Of a stretch of DNA of 64,000 bases, positions 12,101 to 22,715 are shown one piece after another (the first letter of the stretch is position 1; every line of letters begins with the position of its first letter). Under the pieces are notes generated by a model. It was not told where the DNA came from and did not search any database. It worked only from the letters and a program-made list of their open reading frames with translations. This DNA is from Cavia porcellus. Lineage: Eukaryota > Chordata > Mammalia > Rodentia > Caviidae. The DNA is taken from NCBI RefSeq assembly GCF_034190915.1, contig NW_026947514.1, positions 1,426,001 to 1,490,000 of the forward strand. The letters are read 5' to 3'. A program made the position numbers and the translations under genes.

Positions 12101-15100
12101 CCCACTGAGTGGGTGAGGCCTAGCTTTCCTCGGATCTGCCTTGCACAATCTGCAGATTTAAATGTTAGTCCTGTCTAAGTGTGTTCACAAAAACATCTGG
12201 GGTGGCATTTGACCAAATGCCTCCTTCCCATAACTTGACGACACAGCCACCTGCCTCAAATGACTGGACCAGTTCTGCCTGTCACTGTGAGGGATCTCGC
12301 TGAGGAAGTTTGCACACCTGCAGAGCTGTGTCTGCATTGCAGGTCCTGGTCCTTGCAAGCACTGCAGAGATCATGAGCACTCCCTCCAGAGACATGGGCT
12401 CACAGTGCAGAGAGAACCTTGCAGGGTCACAGGTGGTTACGGGTCCCCTGTAGGCCCACTGAGGGATCTTAAATTAGAATCCTTTTGCAGACGCAGCATC
12501 ATGGGGCCAGGGTCAGAGCCCCACATCCCATGTCCTCTTACCCCACTTTAGAGGCTCAGGGCATGGGCTCAAAGAGGGGAAGTCACTGCTGCCTGAGGCA
12601 GCACATGGAGTACTTAGCCAGGGAGGGACAGGCATGCAGCAGGAGGAGGAGGCAGTGGCCAATGGGAGCTGTGCCATTCTTACATCTGCTCCTCCCCCGG
12701 CAGCTCCCCACAGGCAGTTTCCAGGGGCAGCAGCTGCGTGACTGCAAGCAAGTTCTGTTCTTCCAGGAAAGGGCTTCCCAGTGCAGACTGTCCAGGGAAC
12801 AGCCTCCGCGGAGCAGTGCTGCCTGGGCTTAGCATCCCTCTTGGCTTTGGAGGATCTTGACCCTCACTTCCCCTGATTTGCAGCTGAACCGTGTGAATGG
12901 CACGTCATCACCACAGTCGCCCCTGAGCACGTCCGGCAGAGTCGCTGCTGTAGGGCCTTACATCCAAGTCCCCAGTGCTGGCAGCTATCCTGTCCCGGGG
13001 GACCCTGTGAAGCCCCAGTCTCTCACTGTGTCCTCAAGTGCTGCCCACGGGAGATCTAAATCTGGTGAGTGGCCCTGGCCGTGGGCTGGGGTGGTGTGGG
13101 GACAGTGGCAGTGCAAAGCAAGGCTCCTTATGACCTGCCCTGTGCCGGGCTCTAGCCACAGTCTCCTGGACAGTGGGAGCTGTGTCCCCATGGTAACAGT
13201 GACCCTAAAATTAGAAGATTTTCTCTTCTGATTCAATCTCTATTGTGGCTTTTCAAAATGCTAAAGGTGGATTAACGCCGTGCCCTTTCAACACAGATGT
13301 GTGCTTCCAAGGGTGCTCGGTGGCCACGTAGATGCCTCGCTGCTGCCAGGCCCAGTCTGCTAGACATCACTGGCTCTGCATCAGGTGGTTTTCAAAGCAG
13401 CACACTGGGGTGTCTGGGCTCCCTCACAGAAGGTCCCGTTTCAGACTGGGGCTGTAATACCAGCCGCAGAAGTGCATGCCTTGGTCACATGCTTTGTTTA
13501 AAAAGCAGTGTTGGGGCCAGGTCCTAGCTCAGTGGCACAGCACTGCCTGGCAAGCGTGAGGTCCTAAGTGTGATTCCCAGTACCACCCCCCCAAAAAAAG
13601 AAAGCAAGTGTTGCTACTCTGCTGCTGTTGGGGCTGTGTTTTTCAATTCTTTTTTCAGGATTGGTGACCAGTTTGTTCTGGTCTTCTGCTTGTGTCACTT
13701 TCTCTGGCTTGGTACCTTGTTGTAGTGACACTGCTGCTCCCACTGGGGAGCACGGGGCTCCTTCTCGGGGAGGAAGAGGGTATGGCCAGGCCATGTGTGC
13801 AAGAGCCCTGTGTAGACTTCTCTTTCTGTCTCCTTAACTGAATCCAGGCCTTCGCCCTGAGCTGCCCCCAGCCCTGGTCTTTTAGGTTTTCCTTGGAGAC
13901 AGGGCTCACTAACTGCTCAGGTGGGTTGCAGTGCACCCCACCCCCTCCAGAATACCACTCGCTCCTGCACTAATGTTTCTGTTGTGGGCTGCATGCCGGC
14001 ATGTACACTTGCTCACAGCACCGTTCTTTGATGAGCTGCTGCGGTCTGCCCTGCCCTGTCCATGCTGGGAGTGTGTGCCCATCACTTCAGCGGTGGACAG
14101 TGCGAGCAGCTCCTCTGCCAGCTCATGGTTAGGACTCCCCGAACCAGGATGTTGCCTGTTCCCACCGGCTTCTCTGCAGTGTGCACTGGGCCACCTCACA
14201 GGGTGGCCAGAAGACACGACGTCAGGAACCTGTCTCAGGCCTCCCTTGGCCTTCCACTGGGGTAAAGCTACCGGCCACCTGCGTCTTCCTGTGCTGGCGG
14301 AGACTCCAGTGAGAAGCCAGCGGTGATGTCCCCTTATGGGGACTCTCACTCCTCACTGCCGGCTTATTCTGGTTCTGTGTCACACAGGTGGCCACAGTAG
14401 ACCCAGAGTGACCAGCACATGGACAGTTTCAGACCTGGACATCGGGCCTAGTCACGGCCCCACACAGCACTCTGCAGTCCCCCTTGTAAACCGTATGTCA
14501 GCCAGTAGGCTCAGGGGCTCCGTGCTCTCCTCTGACAGGCCAATCAGCAATTGTTTGTCTTTCCAAACTGACAAGGGTCTGCTCTGGCATCTAGACTGGA
14601 AAACAGTCCCTCCTTTCCCCAGTGCTGCAGAGCTGGGGGAAGCACACCAAGTGACAGGTGCTGCACGGCAAGCGTTTCATTTTGGCAAATTTCTTTGGTT
14701 GCTTGTCAAAAGTTACCATGATTTTCTGAGTTCATTTCGAGTTTTATTGTCAAGGCAAGAGTCTCCCATCACAGTGAAAAGAAAGTGTGTCTTTACAGTG
14801 AAAATACACGAGCGTCTAAAGGAGCCACCCTGGAGTAAGGTGAGTCTTGCTGGCCTCAGAGGCCCCGCGGCCTGGACAGCTGCTCAGCAGGTGGAAACGG
14901 CAGTGAGGGGCAGGGCGGGCGGCAGCTTGCGGACAGGCTGTGCACAGCTCTCTGCTTGTGTAGCACATTCGAAAAGCCCCCCTCACTGTTAGCAGGCAGA
15001 AGTTTGCTCAAGCACAGTATGAGGACAGGCGATTTCTGACTGCTCAGGCTACTGCCAAGCGGAGAGCTCTGGCCAGGGCAGAGCACCTCAAGACGAGAGG

Positions 15101-18100
15101 CACTTGAGTCAGGCACACAACAATCCCAGATGCCATTGTCAGTTTGGAAAATGCTCTTTAAAAACAGATCTTTTCAGTGGCTTTCCTAGACTCTTGGGTT
15201 GATGACTGGCTTTCTGATCACTGCAATGGAATGACAGCCATTCCTCCTGTTCCCCAGCTCCATGGGATCTTGTACTGGCCTCCTGGGAACATAGATTGTT
15301 GTAGGTGAAAGGGATTCCTCATGTTCGAGGAGCCGTTTTAACCATGGAAGTAGTACAGGTCAAACCTGTTACAGAGTCCAAAGAGAAACCTTAAAAACAC
15401 TGAAACAGTCTTTCTTCTTGCTGTAGAGAGCTGTATGTGTCCTGATGTTTAGAGAGCGGCACCAACACTGGCTGTGTCTGGTGTGGATGCAATAGGCCCG
15501 ACCTGCGCTTTAGCAGGTGTGCCCTGTGTGCTCCTGCCCCTGGCCGGGGCTGACCTGTGAGCATCTGATGAGGGTCCTCGCTTGGCATGGGTGGCAGCCA
15601 CCATCTGGTTACAGAAGCTCCTCTAAAATGCGGAATCCCAGTGCCGTCTTTGTTCCTGAAGGGTATCATTCTGAGGTTGGCTTACCTCGTTTCAGGAAAA
15701 TTTCAGTTAAATTCTGTGTTCTTTTCAAGCTAATGATGGCAGCTGGCCGACATTAAAGCAGAATGCTGGCTCTTCGGTGAAGCCAGCACCAGCGCCTGGC
15801 TCAGATTGGAAGGAGCTGGGCACGGAGGGGACCCTGAAGCAGGGCGCCATCTCAAGCCAGCCTCTACCCTTGTCGGCGCTGGGAGCCACAGAGAAGCTGG
15901 TAGGCCGCCCTCCTTCCCACCGAGCCACCAGCTCTCAGGCAGTGGGGCAGTCCCATGGGGGGTACCTTGCCCACAGAGCTTAGCGAGCTGGGCAGTGCAC
16001 ACGTGCAGGCACCAATGACCACTTGCCTCAGGCATGCAGACCAGTGAGGAGCCCAGCAGCACGTGCTGTGTCCTGCTCACAAGCCGATTTGCAGGATTAT
16101 AAATCCTGCTGTGCATTCTCTTGTAGCTGTGGATGGAAATACGCTAAACTTTTCAGAGGGTGACTTTGTTTTTCTTTTTAACACTTAAATTTAGGGCATC
16201 GAGATTGGTAAAGGGCCACCTCCCATCCCTGGTATAGCCAAACCGCTGCCTCCAAGCTATGGGACATACCCAAGCCCTATACCCCTGGGCCCAGGGTCGA
16301 CAAGCTCTCTGGAGAGAAGGAAAGAGGGGAGCTTGCCCCGACCCAGTGCAGGCCCGCCAAGTCGGCAGAAACCTGCTCCGCTGCCCCCAGCAGGCAGCAC
16401 TGCCCAGCCTGGCTCCTCACAGCAGATTCAGCAGAGGATATCTGTGCCACCAAGTCCCACGTACCCACCAGCAGGGCCGCCTGCATTTCCAGCTGGAGAT
16501 GGCAAACCCGAACTCCCACTGACAGTGGCCATTAGACCCTTTCTGGCTGATAAGGGGTCAAGGCCACAGTCTCCCAGGAAAGGACCCCAGACGGTCAATT
16601 CAAGTTCCATATACTCCATGTACCTCCAGCAAGCCACGCCACCTAAGAATTACCAGCCCACGGTGCACGGCGCCTTGAACAAGTCAGTGAAAGCAGGTAC
16701 AGTGGGCAAGACCTTCCTCTCGGGGCTGGGGGAAAAAATAGGGGTCCACAGCCTTCCATGTGGGCCATATGAGGACAAGGAGAGACATTCATGCTCCCTA
16801 TAAAGTCAGGCCTTGGGGGTCAGTGTGAGATAGGACAAGGCGCTGAGGCACTTGAACTGCTTTGCACATGGGTTGAAGCTCTCCTGCTTCCTGTCCAAGC
16901 TTCCACCTCCCTACACTGCTTAGGAAAGCCCACCACTACAAGGGTGAGAGCCAAGAATGTGCTTTTTCCTCCCATTCATGATCACTTGGGCCTGGACGGT
17001 CTGTGAACAGGGTGGGACTTGGCCAATGCCCTCCGGGCCCCTCGCCTGACTGAGCCCAAGCCCTAGCATGGGCACTTGGGAGGAGGGCCTCTGCCAGGCC
17101 CTGGCGGGTGATGGAGCTGAGGCTCCTCTGGAAGGAAGGCAAAGACTGGAGCTTGGTCCTACACATCCCACAGGGGTCAGCGGTATTTTAAAACCTAGCA
17201 GGAAGCCCCTGCATGCCAGGCCTCGGCTGGGCCCTCCCTGGGCACGATTTGGGCAGCAGCTACAGCACTGACCTGTGCTCAAGGAGTTTCTGCTGTGCCA
17301 GCCACATACACAGTGTTCTCTGTGGGCAGAGTTCTCGCTATGGGGAATGCATCTAAGCCTCAGGTCAAAACTCCTTGCTTTGGGCTGGGGTTGGGGTCCT
17401 CACACCTGTCTTGAGTTCGTCACAGTTCTGACGCATGCTTAGTGGTTTTCTCTTCAGCTATGGCAGAAAGCAAGGCAGGCTTGTTTGAAGCAGAGAAAGC
17501 TAGATCAGCAAGCTTTTCTTCTTTTGAAAAAAACCAATTCAAGACAGGTGTGATGGCACACACTTGTAATCCCAACTACTTGGGTGGCTGAAACAGGAAG
17601 ATCATAAGTTTAAGCCTAGCCTAAGCAACCTAGAACCTGTCTCAAGAGGGGATTTAGCTCAAGCTCCTTAAATTCAAACTCCAGTACCACACATATAAAA
17701 AGCCCAGTCCTAGAAACTCAGATGTAAAACCCCACACATGAGAGAGACAGATTTCAAAAGGAGCTGGGGAGGCGCTGGGCAGAGGGTTCCTGGGGAGCAT
17801 AAGCCAGGAGCTGGTGGCAGCAGCAGTAGCAGGAGCCCAGCATCTCAAGGAGTCGGTGCTCAGGGCCTGGCCCCCGGCCCAAGCGCTGAGCTGAAAGCCT
17901 TCTGCTTCTGTCTTCTCCAGTGTATGGCAAGCCCGTCTTACCATCAGGGTCGACATCCCCCTCGCCCTTACCGTTTCTCCACGGGTCCTCACAGCCCCAG
18001 CCACCTGCAGAATGTGCAGAGAAGGAGCCCGAGCCGGAGGGCCCGGCCGCTCCCTCGGAGGGCAGCACGGTGGAGAGCCTGCCACGGCCCCTCAGCCCCA

Positions 18101-21100
18101 CCAAGCTCACGCCCATCGTGCACTCACCGCTGCGCTACCAGAGCGATGCAGACCTGGAGGCCCTGCGCCGGAAGCTGGCCAACGCACCCCGGCCCCTCAA
18201 GAAGCGCAGCTCCATCACAGAGCCCGAGGGCCCCGGCGGGCCCAACATCCAGAAGCTGCTGTACCAGCGCTTCAACACGCTGGCCGGGGGCATGGAGGGC
18301 ACGCCCTTCTACCAGCCCAGCCCCTCCCAGGACTTCGTGGGCACCTTGGCCGACATGGACAATGGGAACGCCAACGCCAACGGCAACCTGGACGAGTCCA
18401 CCGCTGCCCAGCCCACTATCCCGCTGCCCGAGGAGCCTGCCCCCTCCTCAGATGCCAACGACAACGAGCTGCCTTCCCCCGAGCCCGAGGAGCTCATCTG
18501 CCCCCAGACAACGCCCCAGACGGCCGAGCCTACAGAGGATGACAACAACAATGTCGCCACAGTGCCCCCCATGGAGCAGATCCCCAGCCCGTTGGCCGAG
18601 GCTCCCTCTCCAGTGGAGGAGCAGGTCCCGCCAGCAGCACTGTCCCCGGCCGTCCACCCCCAAGCAGCCTCCGTGGTGGGTGTCCTCCCCAGCTCTTGCC
18701 TGCTCGGGCTGCCCCTGCACCCAGAATTAGGCTGAGAGAAGGGGCTGAGGGCCCCACTGACCTGGGGTAGGGGGAAGGGGCTGCAGGGGACTCCCACTGG
18801 AACCTGGAGAATAGGCTGATGGGAAGGGATGAGCTCTCTAGACAGATGTCCACAGGGAGAGCCTGGCTCCTCTTGAAGGCCTCTGCTGGGAAGACAGTTG
18901 CACCACAGTAGGTTCCAACTCTTGGTGCCCGTGGGCACAGCTTCAACCAGCAGTGCAGATTGTACTTCCTGTGGTGCCCACCCGGGAGGAGCAGCTGGCA
19001 GTCAGCTGCACCCACAGTGAGCAGGAGCCCAGGGTCCTGTGCATGCTGGGCCTACGGCCCGGTCACCAGCTGGGGCTTGGATCCTCTAGCACAGGTCGTG
19101 CCTGGCTTTGTGTTGGGGGCTCACCTGGATGCTGAAAGTGCACTTCCTCCCTGCAGAGTAAACGGACCAACCTGAAGAAGCCCAACTCAGAGCGGACGGG
19201 GCACGGGCTCAGAGTGCGCTTCAACCCCCTGGCCCTGCTTCTAGATGCTTCCTTAGAAGGCGAGTTTGACCTGGTGCAGAGGATCATCTACGAGGTGAGC
19301 CACGCCCTGAGCTGCGGTCGGATGTCGTCTGGGGTGGCAGCCTCTCATGGGCCCTGTGTCTCAGGTGGAGGACCCCAGCAAACCCAACGACGAGGGGATC
19401 ACCCCGCTGCACAACGCCGTCTGTGCTGGTCACCACCACATTGTCAAGTTTCTGCTGGACTTCGGGGTCAACGTGAATGCTGCTGACAGCGACGGATGGT
19501 GAGCCCAGGGCTGTGGGGTGCAGACTCAGATTCCCACCTTCCAAAGGGAAGCATGGTTAAGAAGGGTCAGTGAGGGCTGGGGATTTAGCTCAGTGGCTTA
19601 AGCACCTGCCTGGCAAGTGTGAGGTCATGAGTTTGATCCCCAGTACCAAAAAAGCAGGGTCAGTCCATATCCACAGTGCATGACGACATTCCTCATGGAG
19701 AGCATGTGGGTGTGCATGACAGGTCCAGAGCATCCTTCCCGCCCCTTCCCTGGCCCAACGTGCACAGACAGAACTGGGAAGCACGGCAGAAGGTAGCGAG
19801 TACCCATCATGCCATCCCGGGACCCTGGCTGTCAGCGCTCTGTCACGTGTGTCTTTGCAGTTTTCTCTCTGGATTACTCGGTGAAAGACAGCTGTGTGCG
19901 TGCTCTTCGTACGCCTCATCGGCCATGTGTAACCCATGCATTCTGCTAATTACTCTCCCTCCTTGCAGGCATTCTGTACGCATTCATAAATGTGAATGTA
20001 TGGAAAGCCAAGTCCCTTGCTGGACACTTAGGTGTTTGCACTGTTTGCCCCGTCTGGGGGACGGGTCTGCTGCTCGCTCCTCCCATGGGCTTGCCTCGGA
20101 CCTGCACATAGCTCTCTGCTGCACGTGAGCAGCTTCTCACTGCCGTGGTGAGCACACCTGGCTGCTCCGAGGGCTGCACTTTCCTTTCTGGCGCTGTCAG
20201 CCACTCCCAGTGTGGTCCCCGCTGTTTCCCAGCAGTTTACCTGTGGTCCAGACAGCCTGACGGTAGAAGCCACTGGGCAGTGGCCTAGGCGTGCCTGGCG
20301 GGGGCAGTGCCCACAGGCTCACCGTGGCTGTGTTTCCAGGACCCCGCTGCACTGCGCCGCCTCCTGCAACAGTGTGCACCTGTGCAAGCAGCTGGTGGAG
20401 AGCGGCGCGGCCATCTTCGCCTCCACCATCAGCGACATCGAGACTGCCGCCGACAAGTGTGAGGAGATGGAGGAGGGCTACATCCAGTGCTCCCAGTTTC
20501 TCTACGGTACGTGGGGCGCCTCGGCCCTGTCCTGGGAGCAACCTCACGGGGCAGTCCGTGCGGCTTATTCTGCACACGGCATATGGGCTGAGGGGCCAGC
20601 GCGGGCTGTGCTGAGCGTGGGAACCCTTAGGGAAGAGCGGGGGCTGGGCCAGGCAGCACTGCCACACAGTGCTGCTGTCACTGTCCCTGTGCTGGTGCCA
20701 GTCCCTCCTTTGTCCCATGAACCCATGATGGGAGAAGCTGCTAGAGCTGGAGCAGCGAGAGAGGAGGGCCCCAGGCACAAGATTTCAGCAGTACAATCGG
20801 CTCCGAGTCTGCAGATTCAACCACTTGTGGGTTGGAATATTTGGAAAACCCTGCACCTGTCGTGAACATGTAGACTTTCTTGTTGCCCAACAGCAGAGCG
20901 CACGCAGTCTCCTGGCATTGCACTGCCGTGGCTGACTGAAGCCCCTCAGAGACAGTTTCTGTCTAGGGAGGGTGTGCGTGGGTTCCAGCAGCACGGCCTG
21001 CCGGGTCTCACGTGGCATGGGCTCCCTGGGCAGCAGCAGGCCCACCCAGTCCAGGCCCGTGGACTGCCCTCTGCAGGGCCTGACTCTCAGCCTCCACTCC

Positions 21101-21665
21101 CAGGGGTGCAGGAGAAGCTGGGAGTGATGAACAAAGGTGTGGTGTACGCCCTGTGGGACTACGAGGCCCAGAACAGTGACGAGCTGGCCTTCCACGAAGG
21201 GGATGCCATCACCATCCTAAGGCGCAAGGACGACAACGAGACTGAGTGGTGGTGGGCTCGCCTTGGGGACCGGGAGGGCTATGTGCCCAAGAACCTGCTG
21301 GGGGTAAGACTTGGCGCTCGGGCCAGATTCCTCATGCATAGGCCTCAGCGCCCCCGGCAGCGCGGTCCAGGCTGGGGGGCCAGTTGGATGGCTCTGCAGA
21401 GGCCCCTTCCCGAGAGGGCTCGGGCTGCCAGGATGCCGGGGGTGGAGGCAGGGTAGCAGTGGCTCCCGCTGGGCCAGGCAGCGCTGGAAGGACACCTCAG
21501 GGCACTCTGGGCTCAGTGGAGGGAGCTGCTGTGTGCAGGCCGAGCCACGCACTCCTGGGTGGCAGGGCCAGGTGAGGGCTGCTCAGGGGACCCTGGCCCT
21601 GACTCTGATCGCTTGCTCCCTAGTTATATCCACGGATCAAGCCCCGGCAGCGAACGCTTGCCTGA
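3092..21665 (+). CDS. PPP1R13B: PPP1R13B (ASPP1), 3' part of gene, 13 coding exons
   Basis: Apoptosis-stimulating protein of p53 1: binds p53 family proteins and protein phosphatase 1 and biases p53 toward pro-apoptotic promoters (family knowledge). The thirteen exons join in one frame to 967 codons plus TGA; the human protein is about 1,090 aa, so roughly the first 120 residues (the ubiquitin-like N-terminus) are encoded left of the window. In order, counted from the first in-window residue: a Gln/Glu-rich coiled coil (about 1-205), a Ser/Pro-rich linker (about 206-740), a PP1-docking RVRF motif (760-763), ankyrin repeats (about 787-890) and an SH3 domain starting at ALWDYEAQ (about 900-960), then a basic tail ending RQRTLA. 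The C-terminal ANK-SH3 unit is the p53-binding part. The gene is convergent with ZFYVE21. One intron uses a GC donor. Confidence 0.97.
3731..3826 (-). repeat. ID-like SINE, reverse, with target site duplication
   Basis: Reverse ID body (ggtaccagggatcaaact ... ctaaatccccagcccc) flanked by 15-bp repeats gatttggagtttttc at 3718-3732 and 3828-3842. Confidence 0.9.
4518..4642 (-). repeat. B1-like SINE, reverse
   Basis: gggtctcactatgccactca, cctcctgtgtgctgggatta and gtgccacccagcctggct are reverse 7SL/B1 body. Confidence 0.85.
5239..5413 (+). CDS. PPP1R13B: PPP1R13B exon, coiled coil ([13 protein letters not shown])
   Basis: 175 nt. Acceptor tttgtcag, donor CTGT|GTACGT. It encodes [20 protein letters not shown] through KIMNGNL and leaves one base of a split Ser codon that the next exon completes as TCT. 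Confidence 0.95.
5695..5881 (-). repeat. B1-like SINE, reverse, with internal tandem duplication
   Basis: The unit ccaggctggccttgaactcac is followed by a second gtagcccaggctggcgtcaa copy, the duplication typical of rodent B1. Confidence 0.85.
6012..6100 (+). repeat. ID-like SINE
   Basis: gatttagctcagcagcacag ... gagttcgatccccagtacc and an A-rich tail. Confidence 0.85.
6658..6854 (+). CDS. PPP1R13B: PPP1R13B exon, coiled coil ([14 protein letters not shown])
   Basis: 197 nt. Acceptor aaattacag, donor CTACAG|GTAACA. It encodes [20 protein letters not shown] through [12 protein letters not shown] and ends in phase 0. Charged heptads continue the coiled coil. Confidence 0.95.
9086..9186 (+). 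repeat. ID-like SINE inside L1 ORF2
   Basis: Full ID body with ccttgcaagcaggcagtc, tail of A. It interrupts L1 ORF2 shortly after its NVNGLNSP motif. Confidence 0.9.
9351..9483 (+). repeat. ID-like SINE inside L1 ORF2 with 16-bp target duplication
   Basis: Element 9367-9467 is flanked by perfect gataaagtgaatttca copies at 9351-9366 and 9468-9483. Intact A- and B-box-like segments. Confidence 0.93.
9905..10310 (+). mobile_element. L1 3'UTR-like segment joined to the 5' L1 part
   Basis: Shares gggacctggagc-gccgggaaaccaagcaaccc and aacttcaatatacatgaaag with the L1 3' fragment at 58.7-58.9 kb. It directly follows ORF2 endonuclease sequence, so the reverse transcriptase part is missing. Confidence 0.7.
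10595..10735 (+). CDS. PPP1R13B: PPP1R13B exon with GC splice donor ([10 protein letters not shown])
   Basis: 141 nt, 47 codons, from [10 protein letters not shown] to LYGKKIQ. The acceptor is tttttgtag. The junction to the next exon (LNRVNG) fits the conserved protein only if the exon ends at CAG and the intron begins GCATGT, so the intron is GC-AG. No GT at this position keeps the frame and the conserved residues. Confidence 0.92.
10903..11080 (+). repeat. degenerate B1-like SINE followed by ID-like SINE
   Basis: B1 traces gggcatggtggcacatgtct and agactctgtctcaaaaag, then an ID body gggctggggatttcgctcag. Confidence 0.8.
12884..13064 (+). CDS. PPP1R13B: PPP1R13B exon, start of Ser/Pro linker ([13 protein letters not shown])
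   Basis: 181 nt. Acceptor gatttgcag, donor TCTG|GTGAGT. It encodes [20 protein letters not shown] through AAHGRSKS and leaves one base of an Ala codon. Confidence 0.95.
13065..15729 (+). other. PPP1R13B: PPP1R13B intron
   Basis: Apart from one ID SINE (13510-13600) I recognise nothing. The long ORFs at 13931-14992 have no homology that I can recognise. Confidence 0.6.
13510..13600 (+). repeat. ID-like SINE
   Basis: tagctcagtggcacagcact ... gattcccagtaccacc and an A tail. Confidence 0.8.
15730..15899 (+). CDS. PPP1R13B: PPP1R13B exon ([14 protein letters not shown])
   Basis: 170 nt. Acceptor cttttcaag, donor CTG|GTAGGC. It encodes [20 protein letters not shown] through LGATEKL. This is the most diverged stretch of the linker compared with the human protein as I remember it. 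Confidence 0.93.
16195..16696 (+). CDS. PPP1R13B: PPP1R13B exon, proline-rich region ([13 protein letters not shown])
   Basis: 502 nt. Acceptor aaatttag, donor GCAG|GTACAG. Proline-rich linker with [16 protein letters not shown] and [16 protein letters not shown], then the conserved block [19 protein letters not shown] and [13 protein letters not shown]. The polyproline stretches are candidate SH3-binding segments (inference). Confidence 0.95.
16697..17920 (+). other. PPP1R13B: PPP1R13B intron
   Basis: Contains a degenerate B1+ID composite at 17541-17700; otherwise nothing recognised. Confidence 0.6.
17541..17700 (+). repeat. B1 plus ID composite, degenerate
   Basis: ggcacacacttgtaatccca ... 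ctgtctcaagag followed by gatttagctcaag and ccagtaccac. Confidence 0.75.
17921..18675 (+). CDS. PPP1R13B: PPP1R13B largest exon, linker ([11 protein letters not shown] to HPQAASV)
   Basis: 755 nt. Acceptor cttctccag, donor TCCGTG|GTGGGT; the donor was chosen because it joins in phase to SKRTNLKK and keeps the conserved length. It holds [20 protein letters not shown] and [20 protein letters not shown], then an acidic Asn/Glu/Pro-rich segment. It is GC-rich with several long out-of-frame ORFs that are not genes. Confidence 0.95.
19157..19294 (+). CDS. PPP1R13B: PPP1R13B exon with PP1-docking RVRF motif
   Basis: 138 nt, 46 codons. Acceptor ccctgcag, donor TACGAG|GTGAGC. It encodes [20 protein letters not shown], then [18 protein letters not shown], ending QRIIYE. 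RVRF is the RVxF-type PP1-binding motif and lies just before the ankyrin repeats. Confidence 0.96.
19365..19498 (+). CDS. PPP1R13B: PPP1R13B exon, ankyrin repeats ([16 protein letters not shown])
   Basis: 134 nt. Acceptor gtgtctcag, donor GGATG|GTGAGC inside the Trp codon. It encodes [20 protein letters not shown] and [11 protein letters not shown]. The TPLHNAV and TPLH signatures are ankyrin helices. The preceding intron is only 70 bp. Confidence 0.96.
19574..19650 (+). repeat. ID-like SINE
   Basis: Near-consensus ID body; agggtcagt on both sides is a likely short target duplication. It lies in a PPP1R13B intron between ankyrin exons. Confidence 0.88.
20340..20506 (+). CDS. PPP1R13B: PPP1R13B exon, ankyrin repeats ([15 protein letters not shown])
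   Basis: 167 nt. Acceptor tgtttccag, donor TACG|GTACGT. It encodes [20 protein letters not shown] through [13 protein letters not shown] and finishes the ankyrin repeats that contact the p53 DNA-binding domain in this family. Confidence 0.96.
21104..21303 (+). CDS. PPP1R13B: PPP1R13B exon, SH3 domain
   Basis: 200 nt. Acceptor ccactcccag, donor GGG|GTAAGA. It encodes [20 protein letters not shown], then [33 protein letters not shown] and G. ALWDYE, WWWAR and GYVPKNLL are SH3 hallmarks, including the ligand-binding Trp, Pro and Tyr. Confidence 0.97.
21624..21665 (+). CDS. PPP1R13B: PPP1R13B terminal coding exon ([13 protein letters not shown] stop)
   Basis: Acceptor tgctccctag, thirteen codons [13 protein letters not shown] then TGA. 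The tail matches the conserved ASPP1 C-terminus. Confidence 0.96.
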   Translation, partial: LYPRIKPRQRTLA

Positions 21666-22712
21666 ACTTCCCCTGGAGCACCACGGTCTGCCGGCTCCCT
21701 GGAGCTGCTGGAGGCAACTCTGCTGTCCCAGGAAAGCTCAGCTGGGTGGTCTCACGGTGCTCACGTTAGCAGACTGCATCCACAATGTGAATCCCCACAC
21801 TTCAGGTGAGGCCCTTTCTCCAGTCTGACTGTAACTGGGAGAGGTACTTTTGCCTCCAAGACTCAATTTTGCCAATTACTATAAATCCAAATAAATACTC
21901 AGCTTTCAGAACACCTACCCCTGTCGCCAATACAAAAGCCCTGTCACTGTCCTCTCCCCTGGTTGGCTGCCAGTGAAGATAAGCTCTGACTGCCCGGCCT
22001 GGCCGTGCTAGATGTGCCCTGCCCCTCACCCCTCCACCATCTTCCCTTTCATCACCAAAGGAATCCGGGTGGAAAGTGCCCAACGTGTGTGTCCTCTAGG
22101 GCCCCTGCAGGATGATTCGGGGGTTCTGCTTCTTGCTGGCCCTGGGCCAGCCTCCCATGATCCTCTGGTTTCTGAGCCTCTGGCTGCACAGCTGGAATCC
22201 ATCCCTGCTGGGTGCACTGGTGCCCTGGGCTCTGTGGCACCTTGGGGCAGGGCCAGACCTCTGGAGGGAGCTGGCTGGGGCCTGATGGGCAGCAGCTGCC
22301 TGGGTTGCCAGAGCACAGTAGCCAAACTCCAGGTCTGTGCTCCACCCAGCGCGGGCAACGCCCCCAGCTTGTGCCATGGACAGGCCTCACACACCAAGAT
22401 GACTGTCCCCTGCCCACATCAGACTACCAGAGCCAAGCTGAAAATGTGTCACCTCATTAAAACACAGGCCCCAGGCTTTACTTTTCACGTGTGGTTTTGT
22501 GTATTTGTGTACAAACACGAGATGCCCAGACACTGTGTGACCACTGCCCCTGGGCCTTGCCGGTGCTGCGAGTTGTGTGCTCTGCGGACAGAAGGAGCCT
22601 CTGAGGCTGGAAGCAGCGGCCAGAGCCTGCGCATATTTTCAAAATAGGTTTTAATTGTATGCTTTATATACAAATTGCTGTACTGTCATTTTAATAAAGT
22701 GAGGCAGTGAGT
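21666..22712 (+). other. PPP1R13B: PPP1R13B 3'UTR
   Basis: About 1 kb from the stop codon to just past the AATAAA at 22693. It becomes AT-rich near its end (ttttaattgtatgctttata). The cleavage point is estimated. Confidence 0.75.
22693..22698 (+). terminator. PPP1R13B: polyadenylation signal of PPP1R13B
   Basis: Canonical AATAAA about 1.03 kb after the stop codon, followed by a GT/GA-rich stretch. It sits in ttttaataaa, so the other strand reads ATTAAA at almost the same place. Confidence 0.75.
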
Positions 22713-22715
22713 GAG

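Noticed and set aside
14336..14992. 218-codon plus-strand ORF
   Set aside because: Lies in a PPP1R13B intron with no conserved motif or convincing splice sites.
17738..18730. 330-codon plus-strand ORF rich in Arg, Pro and Ser
   Set aside because: It is an out-of-frame reading of the GC-rich PPP1R13B exon at 17921-18675; the true frame carries the conserved ASPP1 sequence.
18309..18938. 209-codon minus-strand ORF
   Set aside because: Antisense reading of the same conserved exon, low complexity, no splice or homology support.
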